DNA of 19,460 nucleotides from Bacillota bacterium (lineage in GTDB: Bacteria; Bacillota; Clostridia; Peptostreptococcales; Anaerovoracaceae), in contig JAUNBO010000014.1 in assembly GCA_030527065.1 (NCBI GenBank), forward strand, positions 1-19,460. Reading direction: 5' to 3'. Made by a program: the position numbers and the translations under genes. A model generated the notes under the pieces. That model was not told the DNA's origin. It was given only the letters and a program-made list of their open reading frames with translations, and did not search any database. This document shows, piece after piece, positions 1 through 7,425 of this stretch (the stretch's first letter is position 1; each line of letters begins with the position of its first letter).

Positions 1-45
1 AAAGGGCACGGGATGGCGGATCTGTGTCCACAGTTCTCACATTTG

Positions 46-1509
46 TTATCTGTCCGGGTCCCAGAAGCCGGGGATGAAAAGCATGAAGATGGTGAAGAGC
101 TCCAGCCGGCCGGCGATCATAAGGCCGCACAGGTAGAGCTTGGAGAAGTCGGAAAAGACGTGGAAGGAGCCGGCGGGGCCGATCTCCCCCAGGCCCATGC
201 CTATATTGTTGAGACAGGCGATGACGGCGGTCAGGGTGGTGGAAACGTCCAGGTTTTCCAGGGACAGGATCAGAACGCTGGCCGCAAACACGAAGAAATA
301 CAGGCCCAGATAGGAAACCATGGCGGTGACGGTCTCTTCCGGCAGGGGCCGGCCGTGAAGCTTGATCGGGAATACGGCCCGGGGATGGAGGCGGGCGGTG
401 ACGCCCCTCTGTATCAGCTTGAACAGGACCATGAAGCGGACCACCTTGACGCCGCTTCCGGTGGAAGAGCCGCAGGCGCCCACCAGCATCAGCATGACCA
501 GCAGCGCCTGGCTGAACAGGGGCCAGAGGGTGACGTCCGCCGTGGCATGGCCGGTGGTGGTGCCGGCGGCCACGGCGTGGAAAAACCCCATTCTGGCTGC
601 GTCCCCGACGGCGGCGGTGTCTGTGAAAAAGAGGTTGGCGGAGATCAATAAGCCGCCGGCAGCCAGGAGCGAGAGAAAGGTAAGGAGTTCCCTGTCGGAA
701 AAGAATTCCCGTATCCTGCCCTGCACCAGTTTGTAATACAGGGTGAAATTGACGCATACCAGAATGGTGAAAAAGGTGACCAGGACCTCAACGTAAAGGC
801 TTCCGTAATAGGCCAGGCCGCCGCTGTGGATGTGGATGCCGCCGGAGGCTACGCTGGCAAAGGTGACGATGAGGGAATCGAAGCGCCCCACCCCGCCCAG
901 GCGAAGGAGCAGGAAGAGGACCAGGGTGAAGGCCAGATAGAACAGATAAAGGATCTTGGCGGAATCGGACATGCGGGGAGCCAGCTTGTCCATGGTGAGG
1001 GGGCTCGGTGTTTCCGCCCGGGCCATTTTCTGGCCGCCGATGCCTAATGCCGGCAAGATGGAGATGGCGAAGATCAGGATCCCCATTCCACCCAGCCACT
1101 GGACCAGAGAGCGCCAGAGCAGAAGGCTCCGTGGGGTGGTTTCTATGTCCGTGAGGACGGAGGCGCCGGTGGTGGTAAAGGCCGCCGTAGATTCAAAAAT
1201 GGCGTCTATCACGCCGTCTACGGCGCCGGAAAAGGCATAGGGAATGCTGCCCACCAGAGAGGCCGCAAGCCATACCAGGGCCACGGTCAGCAAGCCGTCC
1301 CGGGCCCGCATGACGGTCTGTCTGGGCTGTAAACGGAGACAGACGGCGCCGGCGGCGAGCATCAGAGGAAAGGCCACGCAGCCGAAAATCAGCGCCTCTC
1401 TGTTTTCATCGTAATACAATGCGGCCAGGAGCGGAAACAGCATGGCGGCCCCCAGAATGACCAGCACGGAGCACAGGGTCTTAAAGATGGCGGCAAAATT
1501 CAAGTTCAT
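46..1509 (-). CDS. trkH: TrkH-type potassium uptake channel subunit
   Basis: This encodes a 487-residue integral membrane protein of the TrkH/KtrB superfamily, the ion-conducting subunit of a K+ uptake system gated by TrkA. Four pore-loop motifs can be read in order: TTTGAS near residue 112, a degenerate ASGGIHIHSGG near 221, GTTTGHAT near 316 and NNIGMGLGEIGP near 434, separated by many hydrophobic helices. The second loop lacks the usual STGG threonine (it reads ASGG). I chose the ATG at 1507-1509 because AAGGAA precedes it at good spacing and the protein then starts MNLNFAAIF, as TrkH proteins do; an upstream in-frame start at 1554 would run into trkA. It follows trkA by 13 bp, so both are probably on one transcript. 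The stop lies 45 bp inside the window edge and nothing is visible beyond it. Confidence 0.95.
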   Translation of the reverse strand: MNLNFAAIFKTLCSVLVILGAAMLFPLLAALYYDENREALIFGCVAFPLMLAAGAVCLRLQPRQTVMRARDGLLTVALVWLAASLVGSIPYAFSGAVDGVIDAIFESTAAFTTTGASVLTDIETTPRSLLLWRSLVQWLGGMGILIFAISILPALGIGGQKMARAETPSPLTMDKLAPRMSDSAKILYLFYLAFTLVLFLLLRLGGVGRFDSLIVTFASVASGGIHIHSGGLAYYGSLYVEVLVTFFTILVCVNFTLYYKLVQGRIREFFSDRELLTFLSLLAAGGLLISANLFFTDTAAVGDAARMGFFHAVAAGTTTGHATADVTLWPLFSQALLVMLMLVGACGSSTGSGVKVVRFMVLFKLIQRGVTARLHPRAVFPIKLHGRPLPEETVTAMVSYLGLYFFVFAASVLILSLENLDVSTTLTAVIACLNNIGMGLGEIGPAGSFHVFSDFSKLYLCGLMIAGRLELFTIFMLFIPGFWDPDR

Positions 1510-1522
1510 GACATTTCGTTCC

Positions 1523-2872
1523 TTATTTCCTGGTCCGCAGGAAAAGCTGCTCAAATTTGGAGATCTGGGACAGGAGACAGAGGGAAATGACCTTGTCTCC
1601 CTTTAAAATTTCCGTTTGCCCCCTGGGAATGATGGCTTCCTCTCCCCGGTGGATGGCGGCGATGATGATCCCCTCCGGCAGCTCCAGTTTGGAAAGAGGC
1701 GTATTCAGCACCTTGGTGTGTTCGTCCGCCACCACTTCAATGAATTCCGCCTGTCCCTGTATCATCTTGGAAAACAGGATGCGTTTGGAGCCCTGGATGA
1801 AGCGCAGGATGTTGGTGGCGGTGATGTCCAGGGGATTCAGGGCGCTGATGCCCATCTGCTGGATGAGGCTGATATAGCTTTTCCGGCTCACCTTGGCCAC
1901 CACGTCTTCAATGTCCCGCTGGTTGGCCAGCAGGGCCAGAAGAAGGTTTTCTTCATCGAAGCCGGTGACGGTGACGAAGGCGTCCATTTCGTCTATGTTT
2001 TCCTCTTCCAGAAGGGTGGGGTCCGTGGCGTCGCCGTGGAGCACCAGCACATCGTCCAGATGCTCCGAAAGGTATTCGCAGCGCCGCCGGTCTATCTCTA
2101 TGAGCTTTACGGAGATCCCGAAGTCGGCCAGCTGCCGGGCCAGATAAAAGCCCGTCTTTCCGCCGCCGGCGATCATCACCCGCTGAAGGTCCGTATAAGG
2201 ATTTTTTTCGTGTACGGTCTCGTTGAGCTTCATGATGGGCTCTTCCAGGCCCAATACATATAAGATATCGTCTTCCTGGACAAGGGTGCTGCCTCTGGGG
2301 ATGATCAGCTTTCCGTAGTGGTCCACGGCCACCACCAGCATGCCTTCCAGGTACTGGGCGATCTCCATCAGGTTTTTATCTATGATGGAGGGGAGCCGTT
2401 TGGCGGCGAATTCTATGATGGATATTTTCCCCGTGGAAAAGTACCCGTTGCTCAGGGTGTATTTTTCCACCAGGTATTTGTAGATGGCGTTGGCGATGGC
2501 CAGGTCCGGGTTCACGAGATAATCTATCTGGAAGGTCTTCTGCAGGAAATCGAATTGCTTCATGTGCTCCGGGTCCCTGGCCCGGGCAATGACCTTGGGG
2601 CAGCCCAGAGCCTTGGCCAGGGCGCAGATCACCAGATTCTTCTCGTCCCGGTCTGTGGTGGCCACCAGATAGTCGTAATTCTGGATCTTCATCTCTTTGA
2701 GAACGGAAATCTCCTTGGCGTTGGCGGCCACGGTGAGCAGGTCCAGTTCTCCACTGATTTTTTGCAGGAGCTCCTGGTTTTTATCGATGAGGGTAACGGC
2801 GTTGCCGCCGCCCAGCAGGGCTTCCGTCAGGGCCAGGCCCAGTTTGCCGGCGCCGGCGATGGCTACTTTCAT
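1523..2872 (-). CDS. trkA: TrkA, NAD-binding regulatory subunit of K+ uptake
   Basis: This is a 449-residue cytoplasmic TrkA with the canonical duplicated RCK layout. The first Rossmann fold starts at the N-terminus (GAGKLG at 7-12, acidic D30 at the end of the second strand), the first RCK_C domain spans about 140-215, the second Rossmann fold begins near 232 (GGGKTG at 236-241), and a second RCK_C domain ends the protein. Nucleotide binding to such rings gates TrkH. Length matches the two-domain TrkA type, not the half-length KtrA. The ATG at 2870-2872 is preceded by GGGAGGAC. The partner trkH lies 13 bp downstream. The leader between the putative promoter and this start contains a small palindromic repeat (2919-2966). 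Confidence 0.95.
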   Translation of the reverse strand: MKVAIAGAGKLGLALTEALLGGGNAVTLIDKNQELLQKISGELDLLTVAANAKEISVLKEMKIQNYDYLVATTDRDEKNLVICALAKALGCPKVIARARDPEHMKQFDFLQKTFQIDYLVNPDLAIANAIYKYLVEKYTLSNGYFSTGKISIIEFAAKRLPSIIDKNLMEIAQYLEGMLVVAVDHYGKLIIPRGSTLVQEDDILYVLGLEEPIMKLNETVHEKNPYTDLQRVMIAGGGKTGFYLARQLADFGISVKLIEIDRRRCEYLSEHLDDVLVLHGDATDPTLLEEENIDEMDAFVTVTGFDEENLLLALLANQRDIEDVVAKVSRKSYISLIQQMGISALNPLDITATNILRFIQGSKRILFSKMIQGQAEFIEVVADEHTKVLNTPLSKLELPEGIIIAAIHRGEEAIIPRGQTEILKGDKVISLCLLSQISKFEQLFLRTRK

Positions 2873-2910
2873 GGTCTTTGTCCTCCCGGGAGCAGGGGCG
2901 CATAAGTTGT

Positions 2911-2974
2911 TGGCGAATGTTACTTTTCACGGGGGGCGCCAGGGAGGGCGTCCCTTGAATAGTAACTGGCGAAT
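2911..2974. mobile_element. MITE-like palindromic element, copy A, with 8-bp direct repeats
   Basis: A 48-bp element (2919-2966) begins GTTACTTTTCA and ends TGAATAGTAAC, so its ends are imperfect inverted repeats. Inside are GGGGGCGCCAGGG and CGTCCC, which pair partly. It is flanked on both sides by the perfect 8-bp direct repeat TGGCGAAT (2911-2918 and 2967-2974), as expected of a target-site duplication. The ends and the left interior match a longer element at 15076-15146, so this looks like an internally shortened family member. It encodes nothing. It sits in the predicted trkA 5' leader, where it could fold as a hairpin. That it moved by transposition is my inference from the flanking repeats. 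Confidence 0.7.
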
Positions 2975-2986
2975 AAGTCATATCAT

Positions 2987-3014
2987 ATTGTATCACTTAT
3001 CCGCTTGAAAGCAA
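2987..3014 (-). promoter_or_regulatory. Putative sigma-A promoter for trkA-trkH
   Basis: On the minus strand there is TTGCTT (3009-3014), a 16-bp spacer, and TACAAT (2987-2992) with an upstream TG that would make an extended -10. Transcription would start near 2980, giving a leader of about 108 nt that includes the palindromic element. Its -35 overlaps the -35 of the divergent promoter. Confidence 0.5.
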
Positions 3015-3033
3015 CGGTTTTTTTCGGTATCAT
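3005..3033 (+). promoter_or_regulatory. Putative sigma-A promoter for the MBL-aldolase pair
   Basis: TTGAAA (3005-3010), a 17-bp spacer and TATCAT (3028-3033) each match the sigma-A consensus at five of six positions. The downstream start codon is at 3062, behind GGGAGGA. Confidence 0.65.
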
Positions 3034-3061
3034 AGAGGAAAGAGAAGGGAGGAAGACGTGT

Positions 3062-3658
3062 ATGGAGATCAGACGTCTGGTAGGCGGCGTGTTGGAAAGC
3101 AACGGCTACATCATCTATGATAAAAAGGGCGGGGAAGCCTATGTGATAGATCCGGGCTATGGCGGCGGCCGCTTCATAAAGGAGGCGGCGGCGCTGGAAG
3201 TGAAGGTGAAGGGCATTTTGCTGACGCACCATCATTACGACCACACGGGGGCCGTGGACAAGGTCCGGCAGGCCTGGGAGTGCCCGGTGTTCCTTCACTG
3301 GGACGATTGCGCCATGTGCAGGAAAGAAGTGGACCGGCCACTGTCCGGGGGAGAAACTCTCAAGCTGGGAACGGAGGTCATAGAGGTAATCCACACTCCG
3401 GGCCATACCAAAGGCGGAGTATGCTTTTATTGCGGCAGCGGCAAGGTGTGTTTTACAGGGGACACCATCTTTAACGTGGACCTGGGCAGGACGGACCTGG
3501 AAGACGGGGATGAAGAGGCTATGAGGAGGTCCATCCGGGACGTCATTTCCGCCTGGGGAAGCGATATCACCATTTACCCCGGCCACGGGGACCCGTGTAC
3601 CATGAAGTATGTGCGGGAGCACAACCGGGAGTACCGGGAACTGGCGGAAGGCCGCTGA
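3062..3658 (+). CDS. Metallo-beta-lactamase-fold hydrolase (glyoxalase II-like)
   Basis: This is a 198-residue cytoplasmic MBL-fold metal hydrolase. The HHHYDH signature lies at 56-61 (H56, H58, D60, H61), with further metal ligands in TPGHT (H115), TGDT (D134) and PGHG (H175), so a complete dinuclear metal site is present. Length and motif spacing match the short YcbL/glyoxalase-II-like group, which hydrolyses thioesters or related substrates; the substrate here is not evident. I chose the ATG at 3062 because GGGAGGA precedes it and the protein then opens MEIRRLVGG; a TTG at 3005 in the same frame lies inside the promoter. The class II aldolase gene follows by 13 bp, suggesting one transcript. 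Confidence 0.88.
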   Translation: MEIRRLVGGVLESNGYIIYDKKGGEAYVIDPGYGGGRFIKEAAALEVKVKGILLTHHHYDHTGAVDKVRQAWECPVFLHWDDCAMCRKEVDRPLSGGETLKLGTEVIEVIHTPGHTKGGVCFYCGSGKVCFTGDTIFNVDLGRTDLEDGDEEAMRRSIRDVISAWGSDITIYPGHGDPCTMKYVREHNREYRELAEGR

Positions 3659-3671
3659 AAAGGAGGGCGTC

Positions 3672-4316
3672 ATGGAGATTCTGGAGGCCAGGAAGCTGGT
3701 ATGTGAAAGCGGGCGGCGGATGTTGAAAGAAGGCCTGGTGACGGGCACCTGGGGAAACGTCAGTTGCCGGGTGGACGGCCGCCGCATGGTGATCACCCCC
3801 AGTGCCGCCGATTACAAGGCCTCGGGGCCGGAGGACATGGTGCTGATGGATTTCTGTACCGGAGAGGTGCTGGAAGAGAAAAAGCCCTCCACCGAATATG
3901 CCCTCCATGCGCAGATCTACAGGGAAAAGCAGAATCTTGGCGCCGTGGTCCACTGCCATTCCCGTTATGCCTGCATTGCCGCTGTAACTGCCGGGAAGCT
4001 GCCGCCCTATCTGGAGGATATGGCCATGCTGTTGGGGCCCGGGGTAAAGGTAGCCCCTTATGCCCCTGCCGGCAGTCCGGAGCTGGCGGAAAAAGCGGTG
4101 GAGGCGTTGGGAGACAATTACGCCGTCCTCCTTCAGAATCACGGAGCCGTCTGCGTGGGCCGGGACATGGAGGAAGCCTTCTCCGCATGCCGCATGCTGG
4201 AAAAGGCCTGCCAGGTCTTTATCACGGCTCAGCTCCTGGGAGGCGGCAAGCCCCTGACGGAAGAAGATGCCGCCGCTTTGCGGAAAAAGTATCTTGAAGT
4301 ATACAAGAAGAAATAA
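3672..4316 (+). CDS. Class II aldolase/adducin family protein (fuculose-phosphate aldolase-like)
   Basis: This 214-residue protein belongs to the zinc-dependent class II aldolase/adducin family (L-fuculose-1-phosphate aldolase, L-ribulose-5-phosphate 4-epimerase, methylthioribulose-1-phosphate dehydratase). The phosphate-binding GTWGNVS is at 25-31, the acid residue is E75 in STEYALH, and the zinc histidines are H94 and H96 in HCHS and H157 in QNHG. The family's whole active-site set is therefore present, but sequence alone does not decide between aldolase, epimerase and dehydratase. The start is the ATG at 3672 behind AGGAGGG. It is 13 bp downstream of the MBL hydrolase. No sugar kinase, isomerase or transporter is nearby, so a role in sugar catabolism is not supported by context; detoxification or salvage of a phosphosugar is possible. 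Confidence 0.88.
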   Translation: MEILEARKLVCESGRRMLKEGLVTGTWGNVSCRVDGRRMVITPSAADYKASGPEDMVLMDFCTGEVLEEKKPSTEYALHAQIYREKQNLGAVVHCHSRYACIAAVTAGKLPPYLEDMAMLLGPGVKVAPYAPAGSPELAEKAVEALGDNYAVLLQNHGAVCVGRDMEEAFSACRMLEKACQVFITAQLLGGGKPLTEEDAAALRKKYLEVYKKK

Positions 4317-4356
4317 AGGGATTTCCGGGTCTGGCCCCCTTGAAAAATAACCGGAT

Positions 4357-4425
4357 AAGCTATAAACGCAGACTGTCAAGAAAAAATACTTGACAGTCTT
4401 TCGTCTGTGTGATAGCTTATAGCTT
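4357..4425. repeat. Nested inverted repeat upstream of ylxM
   Basis: The outer arms AAGCTATAA (4357-4365) and TTATAGCTT (4417-4425) are perfect 9-bp inverted repeats. They enclose perfect 11-bp arms AGACTGTCAAG (4370-4380) and CTTGACAGTCT (4389-4399) around an A-rich 8-nt loop. The structure spans the whole putative ylxM promoter. It could be an operator, or the inner hairpin could end transcripts from the upstream aldolase gene, although the trailing T-tract is weak (TTTCG). Confidence 0.6.
4390..4418 (+). promoter_or_regulatory. Putative sigma-A promoter for the ylxM-ffh operon
   Basis: A perfect TTGACA (4390-4395) follows an A-rich stretch. A weak -10 TAGCTT (4413-4418) lies after a 17-bp spacer. 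The -35 sits inside the right inner arm of the inverted repeat. The first downstream gene, ylxM, starts at 4473. Confidence 0.5.
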
Positions 4426-4472
4426 GGTGATGGCGGCGGCCGTCCCCCATTGAAAGCATAAAGGAAGCAGAG

Positions 4473-4838
4473 ATGAGAACAGAGGAACTGGAACGGACCG
4501 CAGAGATCAACCTGCTTTACGATTTTTACGGAGAGCTTTTGCCGGAGAAACAGCAGCAGCTTTTCCGGCTGCACCACCAGGACGATCTGAGCCTGTCGGA
4601 GATCGGAGAAGAGCTGGGCATCACCCGCCAGGGAGTCCACGATTTTCTGCGGCGGGCGGAAAACCGCCTCAGAGCCTGTGAAAAGACCCTGGGGCTGGCG
4701 GAGAAGTTTCGGAGGACGGAGCAGCAGCGGCAGGAGGCTGCCAAGGCCCTGGATGCGCTTATAAAGAAGCATTCCCGGGATCCGGCCCTGCAGGAGGAGC
4801 TGCTTCGGATAAAGGGCGTCATAGAAGGATTGGAGTAG
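4473..4838 (+). CDS. ylxM: YlxM, SRP-associated helix-turn-helix protein
   Basis: This 121-residue protein matches the YlxM/p13 family, small sigma-70 region 4-like proteins encoded just before ffh and linked to the signal recognition particle. The sequence LSLSEIGEELGITRQGVHDFLRR (about residues 37-58) is a clear helix-turn-helix, followed by a charged helical tail. The ATG at 4473 is preceded by AAAGGAAG. It is 30 bp upstream of ffh and is the first gene of the operon. Its length is typical. Its biochemical role in SRP assembly is known only in outline for the family. Confidence 0.9.
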   Translation: MRTEELERTAEINLLYDFYGELLPEKQQQLFRLHHQDDLSLSEIGEELGITRQGVHDFLRRAENRLRACEKTLGLAEKFRRTEQQRQEAAKALDALIKKHSRDPALQEELLRIKGVIEGLE

Positions 4839-4868
4839 GCCCGGAGGGCCCCGGAGGACAGGGATAAA

Positions 4869-6206
4869 ATGGCATTTGAAGGACTTTCCGAAAAATTACA
4901 GGGCGTATTCAAAAAGCTCAAGGGCAAGGGCGTCCTGACGGAAGCGGATATAGACGAGGCCATGCGGGAAGTGAAGCTGGCGCTGCTGGAGGCGGACGTC
5001 AACTTCAAGGTGGTGAAGGAGTTTGTGGCGGCGGTGAAGGAAAAGGCCATGGGAGAGGAAGTCCTTTCCAGCCTGACGCCTTCACAGCAGGTCATCAAGC
5101 TGGTCAACGCCCAGCTGGTGGAGCTTATGGGCGGCGCCGGCAGCAAGCTCACCTATTCGCCCAAGGGCTTCACCGTCCTGCTGATGGCAGGCCTGCAGGG
5201 AACAGGAAAGACCACCACCTGCGGCAAGCTGGCGGTGTGGCTGCGGAAAAACGGGAAACAGCCCATGCTGGCCGCCTGCGACGTCTACCGGCCCGCCGCC
5301 ATAGATCAGCTGGAAATCGTGGGACGCTCCATAGACGTTCCCGTTTTTTCAGACCGGAACTGCAAGGACCCGGCGGAAATCGCCGAAAGAGCCTGCCGGG
5401 AGGCGGAAAAGAAGGGCTGCAACGTGCTGCTCCTGGACACCTCCGGACGGCTCCATATAGATGAAGAGCTGATGGAAGAGCTGGCGGAGATCAAAAAGCG
5501 GACCAAGCCCCACGAGATCCTGCTGGTGGTGGACGCCATGACCGGCCAGGACGCCGTGAATGCAGCCAAGGGCTTCGATGAAAAGCTGGGCATAGACGGC
5601 ATCATCATGACCAAGCTGGACGGAGACACCAGAGGCGGCGCAGCCCTCTCGGCCCGGGCCGTCACGGGAAAACCCATCAAATTTGCCGGCATGGGGGAAA
5701 AAATGGACGCCCTGGAGCCCTTCCACCCGGAGCGGATGGCTTCCCGGATCCTGGGCATGGGCGATATGCTGAGCTTCATAGAGAAAGCTCAGGAAGCCTA
5801 CGATGAAGAACAGGCCGCTCAGCTGGAAAAGAAGCTGCGGAAGAATCAGTTTACCCTGGAGGATTATCTGGAACAGTTCGGACAGATCCGCAACATGGGC
5901 GGCCTCTCCAAAATGCTGGATATGCTGCCGGGGATGAACGGCGCAAGGATGAAGGACGTGGACGTGGACCAGGGCGAAAAGGAATTCCGTCACATGGAGG
6001 CCATCATCCTGTCCATGACAAAAGAAGAGCGGCAGGACCCTTCCGTCCTCAACGCCAGCCGGAGAAAGCGCATCGCCGCCGGCTGCGGCCTGCCGGTGAG
6101 CAAGGTGAACAATCTGATACGGAAGTACGAGGAGACGAAAAAGCTGATGAAGCAGTACAGCAAGCCGTCGAAAATGAAAAGAAACCCGATGTTCAGGGGC
6201 TTTTAG
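4869..6206 (+). CDS. ffh: Ffh, signal recognition particle GTPase (SRP54)
   Basis: This 445-residue protein is the SRP protein that binds signal sequences and 4.5S/6S RNA and delivers ribosomes to FtsY at the membrane. The order is N domain (1-90), GTPase G domain with P-loop GLQGTGKT (108-115), DVYRPAA (138-144), DTSGR (190-194; the usual motif is DTAGR) and TKLDGD (248-253), then a methionine-rich M domain with MLPGMNG and the RNA-binding RKRIAAGCG stretch. Length is normal. GGAGGA stands before the ATG at 4869. It follows ylxM and precedes rpsP, the standard firmicute order. Confidence 0.97.
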   Translation: MAFEGLSEKLQGVFKKLKGKGVLTEADIDEAMREVKLALLEADVNFKVVKEFVAAVKEKAMGEEVLSSLTPSQQVIKLVNAQLVELMGGAGSKLTYSPKGFTVLLMAGLQGTGKTTTCGKLAVWLRKNGKQPMLAACDVYRPAAIDQLEIVGRSIDVPVFSDRNCKDPAEIAERACREAEKKGCNVLLLDTSGRLHIDEELMEELAEIKKRTKPHEILLVVDAMTGQDAVNAAKGFDEKLGIDGIIMTKLDGDTRGGAALSARAVTGKPIKFAGMGEKMDALEPFHPERMASRILGMGDMLSFIEKAQEAYDEEQAAQLEKKLRKNQFTLEDYLEQFGQIRNMGGLSKMLDMLPGMNGARMKDVDVDQGEKEFRHMEAIILSMTKEERQDPSVLNASRRKRIAAGCGLPVSKVNNLIRKYEETKKLMKQYSKPSKMKRNPMFRGF

Positions 6207-6220
6207 CCTATGACATAAAA

Positions 6221-6236
6221 GGGCCCGGACGGGCCC
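6221..6236. other. GC-rich hairpin between ffh and rpsP
   Basis: GGGCCCG and CGGGCCC form a 7-bp inverted repeat with almost no loop, 15 nt after the ffh stop. No T-tract follows, so it is more likely an mRNA-stability or processing element than a terminator. Confidence 0.3.
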
Positions 6237-6275
6237 GAAGGAAATCATCATTAAAACTAAATGGAGGAAAAAAAC

Positions 6276-6680
6276 ATGGCAGTTAAAATCAGACTGAAGC
6301 GGATGGGCGCGAAGAAAAAGCCTTTTTACAGGATCATCGTGGCGGATTCCAGATCGCCCAGAGACGGAAAGTTCATAGAAGAGCTGGGCTACTACGATCC
6401 CCTAAAGGATCCGGCGGAGATAAAGGTGAACGCAGAGAAGGCCCAGAAATGGCTGGCCACCGGCGCACAGCCCACAGATACGGTCCGGGCGCTGCTGAAA
6501 AAGGCCGGCGTGGAAATGGTGAAGAAGGCTCCCAAGGCCAGGCCGGCGGCCCCCGCAGAAGAACCGGCTGCCGAGGCTCAGGCTCCCGCAGAGGAAGCAG
6601 CTTCTGAAGCTCAGGCTCCTGTTGAGGAAGCGGCAGAGGCCGTCTCCGAAGAAGAGGCCCCCGCTGCGGACGCAGAATAA
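6276..6680 (+). CDS. rpsP: 30S ribosomal protein S16 with acidic Ala/Glu/Pro tail
   Basis: Residues 1 to about 82 of 134 are standard S16 (MAVKIRLKRMG, then KPFYRIIVADSRSPRDGKFIEELGYYDP). S16 is an assembly protein of the small subunit body. The start is the ATG at 6276, with GGAGGA at 6263-6268; an ATG at 6261 overlaps that Shine-Dalgarno and is rejected. About 50 extra C-terminal residues (83-134) form a low-complexity tail of A, E, P and Q containing a near repeat (AEAQAPAEEAASEAQAPVEEAAE, near 99-121), expected to be disordered. Bacterial S16 is usually about 80-90 residues. khpA follows by 14 bp. Confidence 0.96.
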   Translation: MAVKIRLKRMGAKKKPFYRIIVADSRSPRDGKFIEELGYYDPLKDPAEIKVNAEKAQKWLATGAQPTDTVRALLKKAGVEMVKKAPKARPAAPAEEPAAEAQAPAEEAASEAQAPVEEAAEAVSEEEAPAADAE

Positions 6681-6694
6681 AAGAAGGTGACTCA

Positions 6695-6925
6695 ATGGAG
6701 GATTTGGTAAGAGTCATAGCCCAGGCTCTGGTGGAACATCCGGAAGAGGTCCGGGTGAAGACGATAGAGGACGGCAGCTCCACGGTGATAGAGCTGCGGG
6801 TGGCTCCTTCGGATATGGGCAAGGTGATAGGGAAACAGGGGCGCATCGCCAAGGCCTTGCGCACCGTGGTGAAATCCGCCGCGGCAAAGACCGAGCAAAA
6901 GGTCGTGGTGGAGATCGTCCAATGA
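6695..6925 (+). CDS. khpA: KhpA, KH-domain RNA-binding protein
   Basis: This 76-residue single KH domain carries the GxxG loop GKQG at 46-49 (VIGKQGRIAKALR). It matches KhpA (YlqC), which with KhpB binds RNA and influences cell division and elongation in Gram-positive bacteria. AAGAAGG precedes the ATG at 6695. Its stop overlaps the rimM start as ATGA, so the two are probably translationally coupled. khpB is not in this window. Confidence 0.93.
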   Translation: MEDLVRVIAQALVEHPEEVRVKTIEDGSSTVIELRVAPSDMGKVIGKQGRIAKALRTVVKSAAAKTEQKVVVEIVQ

Positions 6926-7425
6926 AGGATATGCTCAGGCTGGGCAAGGTGACCGGTGCGGCGGGGCTGAAAGGCGAGCTCCGGGTATATCCTTACACGG
7001 ATTACAAGGAAAAGTTCCAGGAGCTTTCCTACGTCCTGATGGATGATAAACCCCGCCGGATAGAGAAGGTCCGCTATCATAAGAACCTGGCCATCCTGAA
7101 GCTGGAAGGCATAGAGGACAGAAGCGGAGCGGAGGCCTGCCGGGAGAAAGAACTGTTTATCCGGCGGGCGGATGCGCCCCCGCTGCCGGAGGACAGCTAT
7201 TATGTGGCAGATCTGCTGGGTCTCACCGTGCAGAAAGAAGACGGGGAGGTCCTGGGCCGCCTGAAGGATGTGATCCTCCACAGCGCTCAGGATCTTTACG
7301 AGGTGGAGCGCCCCGGCGGGAAAAGCTTTCTGCTGCCGGCGGTGGACGAATTCGTGAAGGACGTCGATCTGGAAAAGGGCGTGATAACGGTGCGCCTTAT
7401 AGAAGGTCTGTTGAATGAAGATTGA
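6922..7425 (+). CDS. rimM: RimM, 16S rRNA processing / 30S maturation factor
   Basis: This 167-residue protein has the RimM N-terminal barrel (LRLGKVTGAAGLKGELRVYPYTD) and the C-terminal PRC-barrel (YYVADLLGLTV, then the conserved FLLPAV). RimM binds S19 and assists maturation of the 30S head. It starts within the khpA stop (ATGA) and ends 11 bp inside trmD. Length is typical. Confidence 0.95.
   Translation: MKDMLRLGKVTGAAGLKGELRVYPYTDYKEKFQELSYVLMDDKPRRIEKVRYHKNLAILKLEGIEDRSGAEACREKELFIRRADAPPLPEDSYYVADLLGLTVQKEDGEVLGRLKDVILHSAQDLYEVERPGGKSFLLPAVDEFVKDVDLEKGVITVRLIEGLLNED

Noticed and set aside
13..651. Plus-strand open frame of 212 residues opposite trkH
   Set aside because: It is antisense to a clear TrkH; the composition (Gly, Gln, His, Asp rich) is that of a shadow frame, and no ribosome binding site or family motif is seen.
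2993..3796. Minus-strand open frame of 267 residues opposite the MBL hydrolase
   Set aside because: It is antisense to a protein with a complete metal-binding motif set; its own sequence has no family features.
4321..4354. Third copy of the palindromic element, suggested by CCCCCTTGAAAAATAAC
   Set aside because: Only one end resembles the family (CCCTTGAATAGTAAC); there is no matching left end, no inverted repeat partner and no flanking duplication.
3567..4772. Minus-strand open frame of 401 residues across the aldolase and ylxM
   Set aside because: It runs across two well-supported plus-strand genes and their intergenic promoter and shows no domain.
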